Numbered from the stretch's first letter, positions 42,050 through 51,217 are shown. The stretch is DNA of 64,000 nucleotides from Phycisphaerae bacterium (GCA_016795065.1 JAEUIU010000039.1:62001-126000); one strand, 5' to 3'. Notes: generated from the letters alone by a model not told the origin. A program made the numbers and translations.

Positions 42050-42922
42050 GTGACGACGCGCGAAGTCAGCTTTGCGACATGCTGGCGTGACGCCGCCCAA
42101 CTTCCCTCGGGGCTAACGCAGCGGGCCCGGCGGCTGGTCCGGGACACGATCATCTCCTTGCGGGCCCTCACCCATCGGGGCTCCGAGAGCCGGTTCCTCC
42201 GCTGTCTCTTCTGCCATTACGTCTTCGACGACCAGCGGGAGGCCTTCGAACGGGTCATTCAGCGGCTCCAGCGGATCGGAACCTTCGTCACGACCGACGA
42301 GTGCATCGCCATGGTCCGGGGCGAGCGGCCAATCGAAGGCCGACACTTCCACCTCTCCTTCGATGATGGGTTCCGGAACAACCTGACCAACGCAGCCCCG
42401 GTGCTTCGACGGCACGGCGTGCCCGCAGCCTTCTTCGTACCCACCTCGGTGATCGGGGCCGACGCCGCGACCACCCGCGCGTTCTGCTCGCGCATCCAGT
42501 ACCCGGCAACAATCGAACTCATGACCTGGGACGACGTTGCGGAACTCCATCGGGCCGGATTCACAATCGGTTCCCATACGCGGACCCACGCCCGCTTCTC
42601 CGACATTTCGGTCGACGCTGCCCGGCTGGGAGACGAGATCGCCGGCTCGAAGCGCGAGATCGAAGCCCGACTGGGCACCGAGTGCCGCACGATCTCCTGG
42701 CCCTTCGGCAAGCGAAGCGATGCCGATGCCGTTTCGCTCGCTGCGGCCCAAGCCGCGGGATACGCCCTCTGTTTCGGCGCCTACCGAGGCACCGTCCGGC
42801 CGGGCGTCACGAGTCCCTTTAGCGTTCCTCGCCATCACTTTGAGGCGGAGTGGCCGCTGCTGCACATCGAGTACTTCGCCCGCGGAAACATGGAGCGCGA
42901 CGAGCCGGAGCCTCGGCCATGA
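42050..42922 (+). CDS. polysaccharide deacetylase (CE4/NodB-type) family protein
   Basis: 290 residues; the start is a GTG (a GTG 3 bp earlier and a TTG 21 bp earlier are alternatives). NodB-fold motifs: HLSFDDGFRNN (motif 1, Asp pair for metal and base), FTIGSHTRTHARFS (motif 2, HxxxH), ISWPFGKRSD (motif 3) and a later FSVPRHHFE. All five metal/catalytic residues appear present. No signal peptide, so it may act on a cytoplasmic or lipid-linked glycan. It overlaps the formyltransferase gene by 4 bp (ATGA), implying that both modify the same sugar or its amino group. Confidence 0.83.
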   Translation: MTTREVSFATCWRDAAQLPSGLTQRARRLVRDTIISLRALTHRGSESRFLRCLFCHYVFDDQREAFERVIQRLQRIGTFVTTDECIAMVRGERPIEGRHFHLSFDDGFRNNLTNAAPVLRRHGVPAAFFVPTSVIGADAATTRAFCSRIQYPATIELMTWDDVAELHRAGFTIGSHTRTHARFSDISVDAARLGDEIAGSKREIEARLGTECRTISWPFGKRSDADAVSLAAAQAAGYALCFGAYRGTVRPGVTSPFSVPRHHFEAEWPLLHIEYFARGNMERDEPEPRP

Positions 42923-43719
42923 GCGGTCAAGCCACTGCCAACGGCCGCATGCGGTTGGTGATCCTCACGTGCATGGAGCGCGAGATCGCCTCGCGTTGCC
43001 TGCCTGAACTCTGTGCCAACCCCGCGCTCGACGTGGCGATGGTGATTCTCGCCCACGGTGGCTCGCCGAAGCGTTCGAGTCTCCTATTCCGCAAGCTCCG
43101 CAAGATCGCCCGCATCGGCATCCTCGGCGCCATCAACGGCGTCCGAATGCGCCCCTGGTACCACGATCACGAGGCCGAACCGATCGGCCCGCTTTGCGCT
43201 CGCCTGGGCGTCCCCTTCTTCGAAACCGATTTCATCAATTGTGACCGGACGCGCGATCTCTTTCGCGAGTCGCGCGCCGATCTGGGCCTCTCGCTCGGCA
43301 ACGGCTACATCGCTCCGAGCGTCTTTTCGATTCCGCGCTTGGGCATGATCAATATCCACACCGAGATTCTGCCGGACTATCAGGGGGCCCAAAGCGTCAT
43401 CTGGCCGCTTCATGACGGCCGATCCGAAACGGGATTCACGATCCATCGAATCGCCAAGGAGATCGACGCCGGCGACATCCTTTACCAGGAGCGCTACCCG
43501 ATCGAGTTTCGGGCCACCCTGGCGGAGACGGTCGCCCACATGATGGCCATCTCGCGGGAGCGCGTTCCGAAGGCGTTCTCCCTCGTGTGCGAGCATTTCG
43601 ACGAGCTGGCGGCGAAGGCGATGCCACAGGGTCGCCATCCGGGCCGCACCACGCCAACCTATCTTCAGTTCCGGCGCATGCTCCGGAACCATGATCAATT
43701 GCGTGACGCGGGGCGCTGA
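42919..43719 (+). CDS. formyltransferase-domain protein
   Basis: 266 residues. The Rossmann-like formyltransferase fold is seen from LVILTCMEREIASRCLPELC on. The catalytic Asn-His-Asp set is in MINIHTEILPDYQG (Asn, His) and AKEIDAGDILYQERY (Asp), as in methionyl-tRNA and GAR formyltransferases and sugar N-formyltransferases. The folate-binding LGLSLGNGYIAPSVF fits 'D......y..ilp...l'. No C-terminal tRNA-binding OB domain is present. Coupled to the deacetylase, it most likely formylates an amino sugar; which one is unknown. Confidence 0.8.
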   Translation: MSGQATANGRMRLVILTCMEREIASRCLPELCANPALDVAMVILAHGGSPKRSSLLFRKLRKIARIGILGAINGVRMRPWYHDHEAEPIGPLCARLGVPFFETDFINCDRTRDLFRESRADLGLSLGNGYIAPSVFSIPRLGMINIHTEILPDYQGAQSVIWPLHDGRSETGFTIHRIAKEIDAGDILYQERYPIEFRATLAETVAHMMAISRERVPKAFSLVCEHFDELAAKAMPQGRHPGRTTPTYLQFRRMLRNHDQLRDAGR

Positions 43720-43802
43720 GGCATCGCGCAACATTTGACGAGGGTTACTCGAGAAGTGATCCGTCAGGCGGACAAGTGATTCCGATATCGAATCGGCGTC
43801 GC

Positions 43803-43808
43803 TACACT
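43803..43808 (+). promoter_or_regulatory. -10-like box of the CHASE2 kinase gene
   Basis: TACACT in CGCTACACT, 20 nt upstream of the ATG at 43829, giving a leader of about 13 nt without a Shine-Dalgarno. Confidence 0.35.
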
Positions 43809-43828
43809 CGCCCCGCGATCTCGCTGAC

Positions 43829-46159
43829 ATGTCCGACCAACCAACCGATCCTCCACTCGAAGACCCGAGCCGCACGGCGGACTCTTCCGCGCTGCCGCAA
43901 GAGCCGGATCGCTCGCACTTCCCGTCACTGGACGGGTACGAGGTGCTGGAGGAAGTCGGGCAGGGCAGCTTCGGCGTGGTCTATCGCTGCCGGTCGAAAC
44001 TGGATGGAAGATTGGGTGGACGGCCGGGCGCCAAGTTCGTCCCCATCGTCGCGATCAAGGTCCCGAAGGACTCGCTGGCGGCGGTTGCCCTCTTCAAGTC
44101 AGAGATGGAGCTCCTCCTTCGACTGCCCGATCATGATCACGTCGTGCGCGTGATCGGCGAAGCCCGCGCCGACTTTGACGACGGCCGGTCGCTCCCTGCC
44201 CTGGTGATGGCGTGGATTCCGAATGCCCGCACAATCGACGCCCATTGCGACCATCGCCGACTCGGAAGGCCGGCCCGCCTTGCACTCCTTGCCCACGTTG
44301 CCGATGGGTTGGCCCACCTTCACGAGCACGGCGTCCTTCATCTGGACCTGAAGCCGAGCAACATCCTCGTGGGTGACGACGGGCGCCCGGTGATCGTCGA
44401 CCTCGGCGGGTCACGCTGCCGCATGGGCATCGGACATCCGCCGTCGGTGCTGACGATCGCCTACGCGAGTCCCGAGCAACTCGATGGCATTGAGCCTGAG
44501 ACGCTTGACCAGCGGAGCGACGTCTACTCCTTCGGCCGGCTCATGGGGTCGCTTCTCCTGGGGGCCGACGCCAATGCCCTGCCGCGATCACGCAGTCGCG
44601 CCGAACTCATCGACCGCATGCGGGCGTGGCAGCCGGAGGAGTATCGGCGACACGCGCGCTGGCCCGAGGGCGACCTCGGCGACCTCATCCTCTCGACGCT
44701 CGTACGCGATCGGAGCAAGCGCGACATCGTGATTCACGAGCTACGCCGACGCCTTCTGGAGATCGCTCGCCCCGGCATGCAGCGCGTCGGGGCTTGGCTT
44801 GGCGCCCTCCTTCGAAGCCGGGTCCTTCATGTCGCCGCCATCCTCGTCATGGCCATCGGCCTTGGCATCCTGATCGCCGTCATCGGCACCCGTCAGTACA
44901 TCGCCGCCGGAGTCGGCCCGCCGATTCGTTTCCCGGCCCGCGCTCCGGAAGCACTTGACCAAGTCGTCATCGTCCACATCGAGAACGAGGAGGAGATCCG
45001 CCGCGCCATCGCCCCGTTCGCGGACCAGATCGTGCCGATGGTGCCCCGCAACCGCCGCCGCCATCTCTTCGCCGAAATCGTTCGGGCCGCCGCCCGCGGT
45101 CAAGCCAGCGTGACGGTCATCGATGCGATGATCCCGCTGAAGGACGACGCTCCAAGCGGCACCAAGGCTCTCGCCGAAGCCGTACGCGAGGTTGGCTCGC
45201 TCATGCCGGTGGTGACCGGGCTTGACGAATGCTGGGTCACCCGTACCGACCCGAAGTCGCTTGACCCCTCGCTCAGCGGGGCGGTGCGCGACGTGGGTTC
45301 GTTCGATGTCCTCCCGTCGGGGCGAGTGGATGCCCGCTTCACCGATCTCCTGTTCATTCCGATCGCCGTCGAGCGCGAAGGCCACGTGACCGCTTGGTCG
45401 CTCAGTGCGGCAGCCGTCGCGGCCCACTATCGCGGCGACGCATCGATTCGGCATCCCAGTAACCCGTTTGCCCTGCGCACGGTCGAGTTCCGTTCGCCTT
45501 GGGAAGAGCGGAGGGAGCCACGATCGCGACAGTGCGAACTCGAGCTTGCCTACCGGATCGGCGAGGGGCCGCCGCTCTCGTCCGGCACGAGACTTGGCGA
45601 TGAGGTGTCGGTGCTCGCGATCCGATCGGCGGCCATCCGCGAGCTCTGCAAGCCCAAGGCAATCGGCGTGCGTGAGTTCCTGGAACTGGACCCGGCAGGG
45701 CTCCAGTCCCTTGTCCGCAACAGGATCGTCGTGGTCTGGAACGGCGAGGATAAGGACGTGCACGCCGTTGATGACCAAGGCACAGTGGCCGGCGGCTGGA
45801 TTCAGGCGGTGGCCATCCAGTCACTCCTCACGCTCCCGAATCACACGCCATCGGCCGAACGTCTTGTGCTTCTGATGGTGCTCGCCGCAGCGGCCGGCGC
45901 GACCATTGGCCTCCGCTTCGGCGGCAGCATCTTCCGCAGGCCGCGGCTGGCCGGAGGTCTTCTTCTCTCCGGAGTGACCATTGGTCTTTCGGTGGTGCTG
46001 CTTCTCCTTCGCGACTCGCGCGACGGAGGCTGGGATTTCGCGACGGTCGTGATCCTCCTCTCCTTTGCATTCAGCCAACTCACCGCGTCTACCCTTCAGT
46101 GCCTTCGCTTGATGGTGCAATGCGGACGATCGTCGCAGGGTACGATCGGCGCATCTTGA
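43829..46159 (+). CDS. Ser/Thr kinase-like protein with CHASE2 sensor domain
   Basis: 776 residues. Cytoplasmic kinase domain about 36-300: P-loop EEVGQGSFGVVY, Lys in VAIKVPKDS, catalytic loop HLDLKPSN near 170 and the metal-binding DLGGSR near 191, then ASPEQ and SDVYSFG. Two changes from the norm: HRD is HLD, and DFG is DLG. Catalytic Asp, Asn, Lys and metal Asp remain. A membrane helix (about 332-352) leads to a CHASE2-type sensor (about 355-665; VVIVHIENEEEIRRAIAPF, VTVIDAMIPLKDD, RFTDLLFIPIAVE). Three closely spaced membrane helices close the protein. It should sense an outside signal and phosphorylate a cytoplasmic target. Confidence 0.82.
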   Translation: MSDQPTDPPLEDPSRTADSSALPQEPDRSHFPSLDGYEVLEEVGQGSFGVVYRCRSKLDGRLGGRPGAKFVPIVAIKVPKDSLAAVALFKSEMELLLRLPDHDHVVRVIGEARADFDDGRSLPALVMAWIPNARTIDAHCDHRRLGRPARLALLAHVADGLAHLHEHGVLHLDLKPSNILVGDDGRPVIVDLGGSRCRMGIGHPPSVLTIAYASPEQLDGIEPETLDQRSDVYSFGRLMGSLLLGADANALPRSRSRAELIDRMRAWQPEEYRRHARWPEGDLGDLILSTLVRDRSKRDIVIHELRRRLLEIARPGMQRVGAWLGALLRSRVLHVAAILVMAIGLGILIAVIGTRQYIAAGVGPPIRFPARAPEALDQVVIVHIENEEEIRRAIAPFADQIVPMVPRNRRRHLFAEIVRAAARGQASVTVIDAMIPLKDDAPSGTKALAEAVREVGSLMPVVTGLDECWVTRTDPKSLDPSLSGAVRDVGSFDVLPSGRVDARFTDLLFIPIAVEREGHVTAWSLSAAAVAAHYRGDASIRHPSNPFALRTVEFRSPWEERREPRSRQCELELAYRIGEGPPLSSGTRLGDEVSVLAIRSAAIRELCKPKAIGVREFLELDPAGLQSLVRNRIVVVWNGEDKDVHAVDDQGTVAGGWIQAVAIQSLLTLPNHTPSAERLVLLMVLAAAAGATIGLRFGGSIFRRPRLAGGLLLSGVTIGLSVVLLLLRDSRDGGWDFATVVILLSFAFSQLTASTLQCLRLMVQCGRSSQGTIGAS

Positions 46160-46168
46160 GGTCCATTC

Positions 46169-46954
46169 ATGAGCCACCTGTCCATCGGTTGTGTTTGTGT
46201 CGTGAGCGTTCTCCTGACCGTTGGCTGTCAGACCGACAAGAACCAGACCGACAGGGCCCCGATAGAGAGGCCCCAGACCGACAGGGCGAGCCTCCCCATC
46301 GAGGCCCAACGCGCGAAGGTCACGCCGCCTAAGTATGTCGTCACGGGGAAGGCCGATGTCGTCGAGGACCCGGCGACCGGCACGACTCGCATCACGACAA
46401 ATGATTGGGCGGCGGTGAAGGGCATCCAAACCATCCCGATGCGCGCTCGAGTTCCGGGTTCGTGGTCACAACAGGAGACGTTCCATTACGAGTACGCATT
46501 CCTGCTCGAGAAGGGCGTCGTCACCATTCAGCCCAATGGCACCTTGGTGCTTGAGTCCGGGCAGGTGTACATCGCTTCGACGCGCGTTCGCGACGAAGCA
46601 ACATTGCTCTCGCCGTTCGTCATTCAGCTCTATCCGCTGATCGCAAAGGGGGTGATTTCGGCGGGGAGCACCTCGACGGAGTGGATCTTTGGTGTACCAC
46701 CCTCCGGTCCAGCTGACAGGGTTGAGATCGCCTTCCGCAGCAGCAATGCCCCGGGGGCGAGCGTCTGGACCTCGAATGGCCTTGATACTCAGTTGAATGG
46801 CGAGTCCGAATTGCGAATGGTGAGGCACCGGGCGATGGCGGTAACGCTGACACCCGGCAGCCGGCTCCCTTGGGAATCGCCGCTGTCGGCGGATCAGAAG
46901 AAGCGTTTCGAGGCCCTTGAGGCAGCCGCGCACAAGGCCGGGGTACATGACTGA
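46169..46954 (+). CDS. predicted lipoprotein, unknown function
   Basis: 261 residues. A lipoprotein signal MSHLSIGCVCVVSVLLTVGC ends in the lipobox LTVGC, so Cys-20 is probably the acylated residue. It is followed by a short repeat (QTDKN, QTDRA, PIERP, QTDRA) encoded by near-identical 15-bp units. The rest is beta-rich (TFHYEYAFLLEKGVVTIQPN, TEWIFGVPPSGPADRVEIAF) with a final charged helix. No family recognised. GAGG lies before the start; it follows the CHASE2 kinase stop by 9 bp and may share its transcript. Confidence 0.65.
   Translation: MSHLSIGCVCVVSVLLTVGCQTDKNQTDRAPIERPQTDRASLPIEAQRAKVTPPKYVVTGKADVVEDPATGTTRITTNDWAAVKGIQTIPMRARVPGSWSQQETFHYEYAFLLEKGVVTIQPNGTLVLESGQVYIASTRVRDEATLLSPFVIQLYPLIAKGVISAGSTSTEWIFGVPPSGPADRVEIAFRSSNAPGASVWTSNGLDTQLNGESELRMVRHRAMAVTLTPGSRLPWESPLSADQKKRFEALEAAAHKAGVHD
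46228..46287 (+). repeat. 15-bp direct repeat in lipoprotein gene
   Basis: CCAGACCGACAGGGC occurs exactly at 46243-46257 and 46273-46287; a shorter copy (CAGACCGACAAG) begins at 46229. The copies keep a 15-bp phase, so each adds five residues (QTDRA-like). Confidence 0.7.
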
Positions 46955-47026
46955 CGGGAACATCCATCCGCGCGCGACGATGTCCCCGAGCGGTGGAATG
47001 CGCCGCTCAAAAGGGCGTGCGGCGCC

Positions 47027-47827
47027 ATGATCTTCCGCTGGCTCCGTCGCAAGCTCATCCGTCGCGCGCCGTTTCCGCCGGCCTGGCGCATCCTCCTGCA
47101 TAGGAACATGCGCTTCTGGTCGGGACTCACCGCCGATGAGCAGGCCCGTATCGAGGACGAGATCCGTTTCTTCATCGCCGAGCGCCACTGGGAAGGCTGC
47201 GGCGGCCTCACGCTCACCGAGGAGATGAAGGTCATCATCGCCGCCCAGGCTTGTCGCCTTCTCCTGGGCCGCCCCGGCGAACGCTATGCGAACGTGACGA
47301 CGATTCTCGTCTACCCGAGCGGCTACTTCACCGGTCCGCAACCGACGCCGGTTCTCGGCGGCCCATCGACGCGCGTGGTCCCCGGCGGTGGGACACCGGT
47401 TCTCGGGCAAGCCCACGATCGCGGCCCGGTGATCCTCTCCTGGCGTCACACGCTCGAAGGTGCGCTGATGGACGAGGACGGCGAAAACCTCGTGCTCCAC
47501 GAGTTCGCCCACAAGCTTGACATGGCCAATGGTGTCGTCGACGGCACGCCCGCCATGGACTCCGCCGAACAGGCCCGCGAATGGCATGAGGTCATGACCT
47601 CCGCCCGCGATCGGCTGGCCCATGACCCTCGCTACGGCCTTGGGGCGCCGCTTCGGATCTATGCCCTAACCAACCCAGCCGAGTTCTTCGCCGTCGCAAC
47701 CGAGGTCTTCTTCGAGCGCCCACAAGATATGGACGAATGGGACCCCGACCTCTACCGCGTTCTGGCACGCTGGTATCGGCAGGACCCGAAGGCCCGCATG
47801 GCCGCCTTGGGCGATGAACCTGAATAG
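47027..47827 (+). CDS. M90 (MtfA-type) zinc metallopeptidase
   Basis: 266 residues. Begins MIFRWLRRKLIRRAPFPPAW, like MtfA's basic start. Family features: RFWSGLTADEQARIEDEIRF, GCGGLTLTEEMKVIIAAQAC, and the active site NLVLHEFAHKLDMANG with HExxH near residue 162, then a conserved acidic segment TNPAEFFAVATEVFFERP that carries the third zinc ligand. MtfA is a cytosolic peptidase which in E. coli binds Mlc and affects glucose uptake; a different partner is likely here. Stands alone between the lipoprotein and the HDOD gene. Confidence 0.9.
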   Translation: MIFRWLRRKLIRRAPFPPAWRILLHRNMRFWSGLTADEQARIEDEIRFFIAERHWEGCGGLTLTEEMKVIIAAQACRLLLGRPGERYANVTTILVYPSGYFTGPQPTPVLGGPSTRVVPGGGTPVLGQAHDRGPVILSWRHTLEGALMDEDGENLVLHEFAHKLDMANGVVDGTPAMDSAEQAREWHEVMTSARDRLAHDPRYGLGAPLRIYALTNPAEFFAVATEVFFERPQDMDEWDPDLYRVLARWYRQDPKARMAALGDEPE

Positions 47828-47833
47828 CCCGGT

Positions 47834-48808
47834 CTACTGCTGACCCATCGTCGCCTCGGCCGCGCTGAGGGCCGCCGGAAGCGCCGCCTGAACGGCAGCG
47901 AGCTGGTCGCGGCTCATGCCGATCGCCGCAAGCGCCTCGTCGGGAATGTCGGTGCTGTTGACGTCGAGGCGGAAGCCCTTCTTCGCGGCAGCCGAGAGCC
48001 GGTCGGCGATGTAGACCATCCAGGGCAACGTCCGATTCTCGTAGGGCAACTGCTTCGGATCGTGGTGATGGCCGCAGACGAAGACGAAGCTCTTGGGGAA
48101 CTTCCACGTCTCACAGAGCGTCGCCCCGAAAAGGCAGTGATCGCAGCCGAAGACCGATCGCTCGACGGCGATGAAGTCCGAGGTGCTGTTGCCGTCCTTG
48201 TCGACGTCGAGCTTGTTGAAGACGGTCGCGAGCTTCTCGCGGTCCGACTGGAGCTCGACCATGATGCCGATGTCGTGAATGAGGCCGGCGAGGAACGCCT
48301 CGTCGACGAAGTTCACCTTGAGCGTCGTGGCGATGAGCCGGCATGCGGCCGCGGTCGCCACGGAGTGGGTCCAGAGGTCCTTCGCATCGAAGCGATTGCA
48401 GAGCGACCCGCCCTTGAAGAGCTTGGCCAGGCTCGCGGCGATGGCGAGGTTCTTGACGGCGTTGAGGCCCAGGAGCGAGATGGCCCGATCGATCGAGCCG
48501 ATCTGGCGCGGAAGGCCATAGAAGGCGCTGTTGACGACCTTGAGGATGCGGCTGCACAGGGCCGGGTCGTTGGAGATGACCTTGTTCAGGTCATGCGAGG
48601 TGCTCTTGGGATTCTCGACCAGCTCGATGATGCTGAGCGTGATCTCGGGCAACGTCGCGATATGGCTGATGCCTTTGACCGCGTTGGCCGCGATCAGGGC
48701 AGGCTCAGGCACGCCTCCGGACATGCCGGGCATGGCTGGGACGGCCGGCGATGTCGACGCAGCATTCGGTGCGGCACCCGGTTGTCCCTGACTCGACGTT
48801 GACTGCAT
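47834..48808 (-). CDS. HDOD domain protein
   Basis: 324 residues from an ATG with GGGAG upstream. After a Ser/Ala/Gly/Pro-rich N-terminus (about 45 residues), the HDOD domain covers about 60-280: ISHIATLPEITLSIIELVEN, SNDPALCSRILKVVNSAFYG, IGSIDRAISLLGLNAVKNLA, and FLAGLIHDIGIMVE with the HD pair, then CDHCLFGATLCETW and FVCGHHHDP. Unlike cyclic-di-GMP HD-GYP proteins it lacks the GYP segment. HDOD proteins take part in signalling and growth-phase control. It lies alone on its strand. Confidence 0.87.
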   Translation of the reverse strand: MQSTSSQGQPGAAPNAASTSPAVPAMPGMSGGVPEPALIAANAVKGISHIATLPEITLSIIELVENPKSTSHDLNKVISNDPALCSRILKVVNSAFYGLPRQIGSIDRAISLLGLNAVKNLAIAASLAKLFKGGSLCNRFDAKDLWTHSVATAAACRLIATTLKVNFVDEAFLAGLIHDIGIMVELQSDREKLATVFNKLDVDKDGNSTSDFIAVERSVFGCDHCLFGATLCETWKFPKSFVFVCGHHHDPKQLPYENRTLPWMVYIADRLSAAAKKGFRLDVNSTDIPDEALAAIGMSRDQLAAVQAALPAALSAAEATMGQQ

Positions 48809-49003
48809 GAGGCTCTCCCTCGCTCGAAGTGACCGACAGCCCGTGCAGAGCCGCCGATTCGATTCCCGCTTCCGGTTCCGCGGCGCAGTCCGTGCGCACG
48901 ATCGGTCCCGGACGCCGCGCCAACGAGGGCGCGACCATCGGGACATCGACCGCGCGTTCGGCTCACTTGAGGCGAACGGCCAAGTCTCACCCGACGCACT
49001 ACC

Positions 49004-50116
49004 TCAGTAGCTGTTTCGCTTTGTGAGGGTCAGGTTGGCAAATCCGGGTGAGGCCAAGGCCTCCGCGGCACGAACGGCCGCGGTTCCGTCGCCAAACGGG
49101 TGCCCCGCCGGGGGTGGCGGCGAGTCGAAGACCCGCGTCAGTGCGTCCTGGATGGCCTGTGGGATCCACCGAGGGACGTCGACGACGTTTCGGGCCCGCT
49201 CGCGGCCGGATTGACGGGGTCCGATGTTGACGGTCCACAATCGCAAGGCAGCCGCCTCGAGGAGCCCCGCACTCGAGTTCCCGACCAATGTCCGGACCCG
49301 CCGAAGGAGCCCGATCCACTCGTGCCGCGGAAGATGCGGGACGCTCGGAAGGCCACTCTTGGCGATGGCATCCATGATCCCCTCGCGGCCCGGATCGAAG
49401 TTGGGCTCGAGGCACAGAACGCGACCGCGGGCGGCACAGAGTTCCAGGAGCATGCTTGCCGAGAGGGCCTCCTCCTCGCGCGAGCGCCCGGTTGGATGGA
49501 GCAGGAAGACGATCTCCGGTGATCCCAGGGCGCGATAGCGCTCGTCGTCGAGAGGAGGCATCGCGTCGAGTCCGTCAAGGGCAGGCGAACCGGCGACGAT
49601 GATCCTCGAATCTGTTTCGCCCATGCGCCAAAGGCGCTCGGCGCTTCCGGCGCTGGCGCAGAGATGGAGGTGGGCGAGCTTGCTCGTCGCGTGACGCATG
49701 CTCTCGTCAGCGACGCCCTCGGCCCGATCGCCGCCGTGAATGTGAACGACGCGCACGCCGGCGATCGCCGCCGAACTGGCTGCGGCGAACGCTTCGATCC
49801 GGTCCCCGAGGACCAACACGGCGTCCGGGCGGAGGGCGTCGAGCAAGGCGGTGATACCTTCGACGCCGCGGGCAAAGGCATGGGCGTCGGCGATGCGGCC
49901 CGATTCGCCGTCGCGTTGCATCGGGACCTCGGCGGCGACCGTGAACATCGCCGCGACTTCGTCGCGCGTGTACGCCGGTTGCAACAGGTGCGTGCCGCAG
50001 ACCGTCACCAGAAGTTCCAGCTCCGGCCGGTCCTCAATGGCCCGAAAGACCGGCACGAGCAAGCCGAACTCGGCGCGCGTCCCCGTCACTCCAAGGATGC
50101 GCCGCCGGAGATTCAC
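49004..50116 (-). CDS. neuC: UDP-N-acetylglucosamine 2-epimerase, hydrolysing (NeuC-like)
   Basis: 370 residues. Motifs of the NeuC/LegG group: GVTGTRAEFGLLVPVFRAIE at the start, VLGDRIEAFAAASSAA, VHIHGGDRAEGVADESMRHA and SKLAHLHL, then LLHPTGRS and TLVGNSSAGLLEAAAL. It opens UDP-GlcNAc (or a related UDP-sugar), releases UDP and gives N-acetylmannosamine (or its analogue), the precursor for NeuB. It is the last of four overlapping or closely spaced genes: Maf-type fusion, neuA, neuB, neuC. GDP-sugar versus UDP-sugar cannot be told, so legionaminic acid remains possible. Confidence 0.88.
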   Translation of the reverse strand: MNLRRRILGVTGTRAEFGLLVPVFRAIEDRPELELLVTVCGTHLLQPAYTRDEVAAMFTVAAEVPMQRDGESGRIADAHAFARGVEGITALLDALRPDAVLVLGDRIEAFAAASSAAIAGVRVVHIHGGDRAEGVADESMRHATSKLAHLHLCASAGSAERLWRMGETDSRIIVAGSPALDGLDAMPPLDDERYRALGSPEIVFLLHPTGRSREEEALSASMLLELCAARGRVLCLEPNFDPGREGIMDAIAKSGLPSVPHLPRHEWIGLLRRVRTLVGNSSAGLLEAAALRLWTVNIGPRQSGRERARNVVDVPRWIPQAIQDALTRVFDSPPPPAGHPFGDGTAAVRAAEALASPGFANLTLTKRNSY

Positions 50117-51207
50117 GCCGCGACTCCGTCGGTGAGATCCTCGTCGCGCAACACGCGATCAGCCTCAACCGGTTGACGAAGGGTCCGTCCAATGACCGAG
50201 CCGATTCGATGCGGGGGAATGCCGGTTCCCGGACGCTTCACGACAAGGTCCTCGGCACCGAGCACGCTTCCGGCTGGAAGGGACCTGGCCAGGACGACCG
50301 ATTGGCGGCTGACGGAGCGGACATCGCCCTCCATAGCCAGGACGCGCTTGCCGTCGCCCAACATGCGATGGGCCCGACGGGCCAAACGCACGTACTCGGT
50401 GAACTGGCTGCGATCGAGGCTCGCCGCATGATCGGGGCCGGGCGCGGCGCGGTCGTAGGTCAGGTGCTTCTCGAGGATCGACGCTCCGGCGATGACCGCG
50501 AGCGCTCCGGTGTCGATCGCCGTCGTATGGTCGCTGTAGCCGACGACCGCGCCCGTCCACGCGGCCAGGTCGGCGATCCCGCGCAGCGATGCGGAGTCAT
50601 CGGGCGTCGGGTAGCTGCTCACGCAGTGCAGGTAGGCCGAAGTCGACCGGCCGACCCAACCCGCCGCCCGCCTGACCTCGTCCTCGTCCGCTGCCCCCGT
50701 CGAGAGGATCACCGGGCGTCCGGTGCGCACCAGGGCATCGATCAGCGGACGATGGATGATGTCCGGCGACGCCACCTTGTAGGCGCCGACGTCAAGCGAC
50801 TCGGCGGCGATCACCAGCGCTTCGCTGAAGACGGTGACGATGGCGTGCATGCCGAGGTCGCGGGCCTCACCGACCAGCATCGCCATCAGTTCGACGGGAA
50901 GCTCGTACTCGCGAAGCATCTCCCGCGGATCGGTTGCCCCTGCCTCAGCCTGGTAACGGGCCAGGCGGCTGTCTTCGCTCATCAGGAGGTCCGCCTCGAA
51001 GAGCTGGAACTTCACCGCGTCGGCGCCGGCGGCGTGGGCGGCCCGCACGAGATCCTGTCCACGGACGATGTTGCCATCGTGATTCACGCCGATCTCGGCG
51101 ATGACGTAGGGCTCATGACCGCAGCCGATCGCGCGGCCCTGGATCGCAAACCGCCCCTGAGCCATGGCCGACTGTCCGTTCCTATCGATGGTTGCCGATC
51201 GGTTCAT
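50113..51207 (-). CDS. neuB: nonulosonic acid synthase (NeuB-like)
   Basis: 364 residues; an ATG 42 bp later is the alternative start. TIM-barrel NeuB motifs: PYVIAEIGVNHDGN, GADAVKFQLFEAD, AYKVASPDI, GRPVILSTGAADEDE, HCVSSYPTPDDSA, VGYSDHTTAID, ILEKHLTYDRAAPGPDHAAS. A C-terminal SAF (antifreeze-like) domain follows (VVLARSLPAGSVLGAEDLVV, RPGTGIPPHRI). It condenses phosphoenolpyruvate with the C6 amino sugar from NeuC to form the nine-carbon acid. AAGGGA lies upstream of this ATG; the neuA stop is 10 bp away and the neuC start overlaps its stop by 4 bp. Confidence 0.93.
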   Translation of the reverse strand: MNRSATIDRNGQSAMAQGRFAIQGRAIGCGHEPYVIAEIGVNHDGNIVRGQDLVRAAHAAGADAVKFQLFEADLLMSEDSRLARYQAEAGATDPREMLREYELPVELMAMLVGEARDLGMHAIVTVFSEALVIAAESLDVGAYKVASPDIIHRPLIDALVRTGRPVILSTGAADEDEVRRAAGWVGRSTSAYLHCVSSYPTPDDSASLRGIADLAAWTGAVVGYSDHTTAIDTGALAVIAGASILEKHLTYDRAAPGPDHAASLDRSQFTEYVRLARRAHRMLGDGKRVLAMEGDVRSVSRQSVVLARSLPAGSVLGAEDLVVKRPGTGIPPHRIGSVIGRTLRQPVEADRVLRDEDLTDGVAA

Positions 51208-51217
51208 GCCGAATCCC

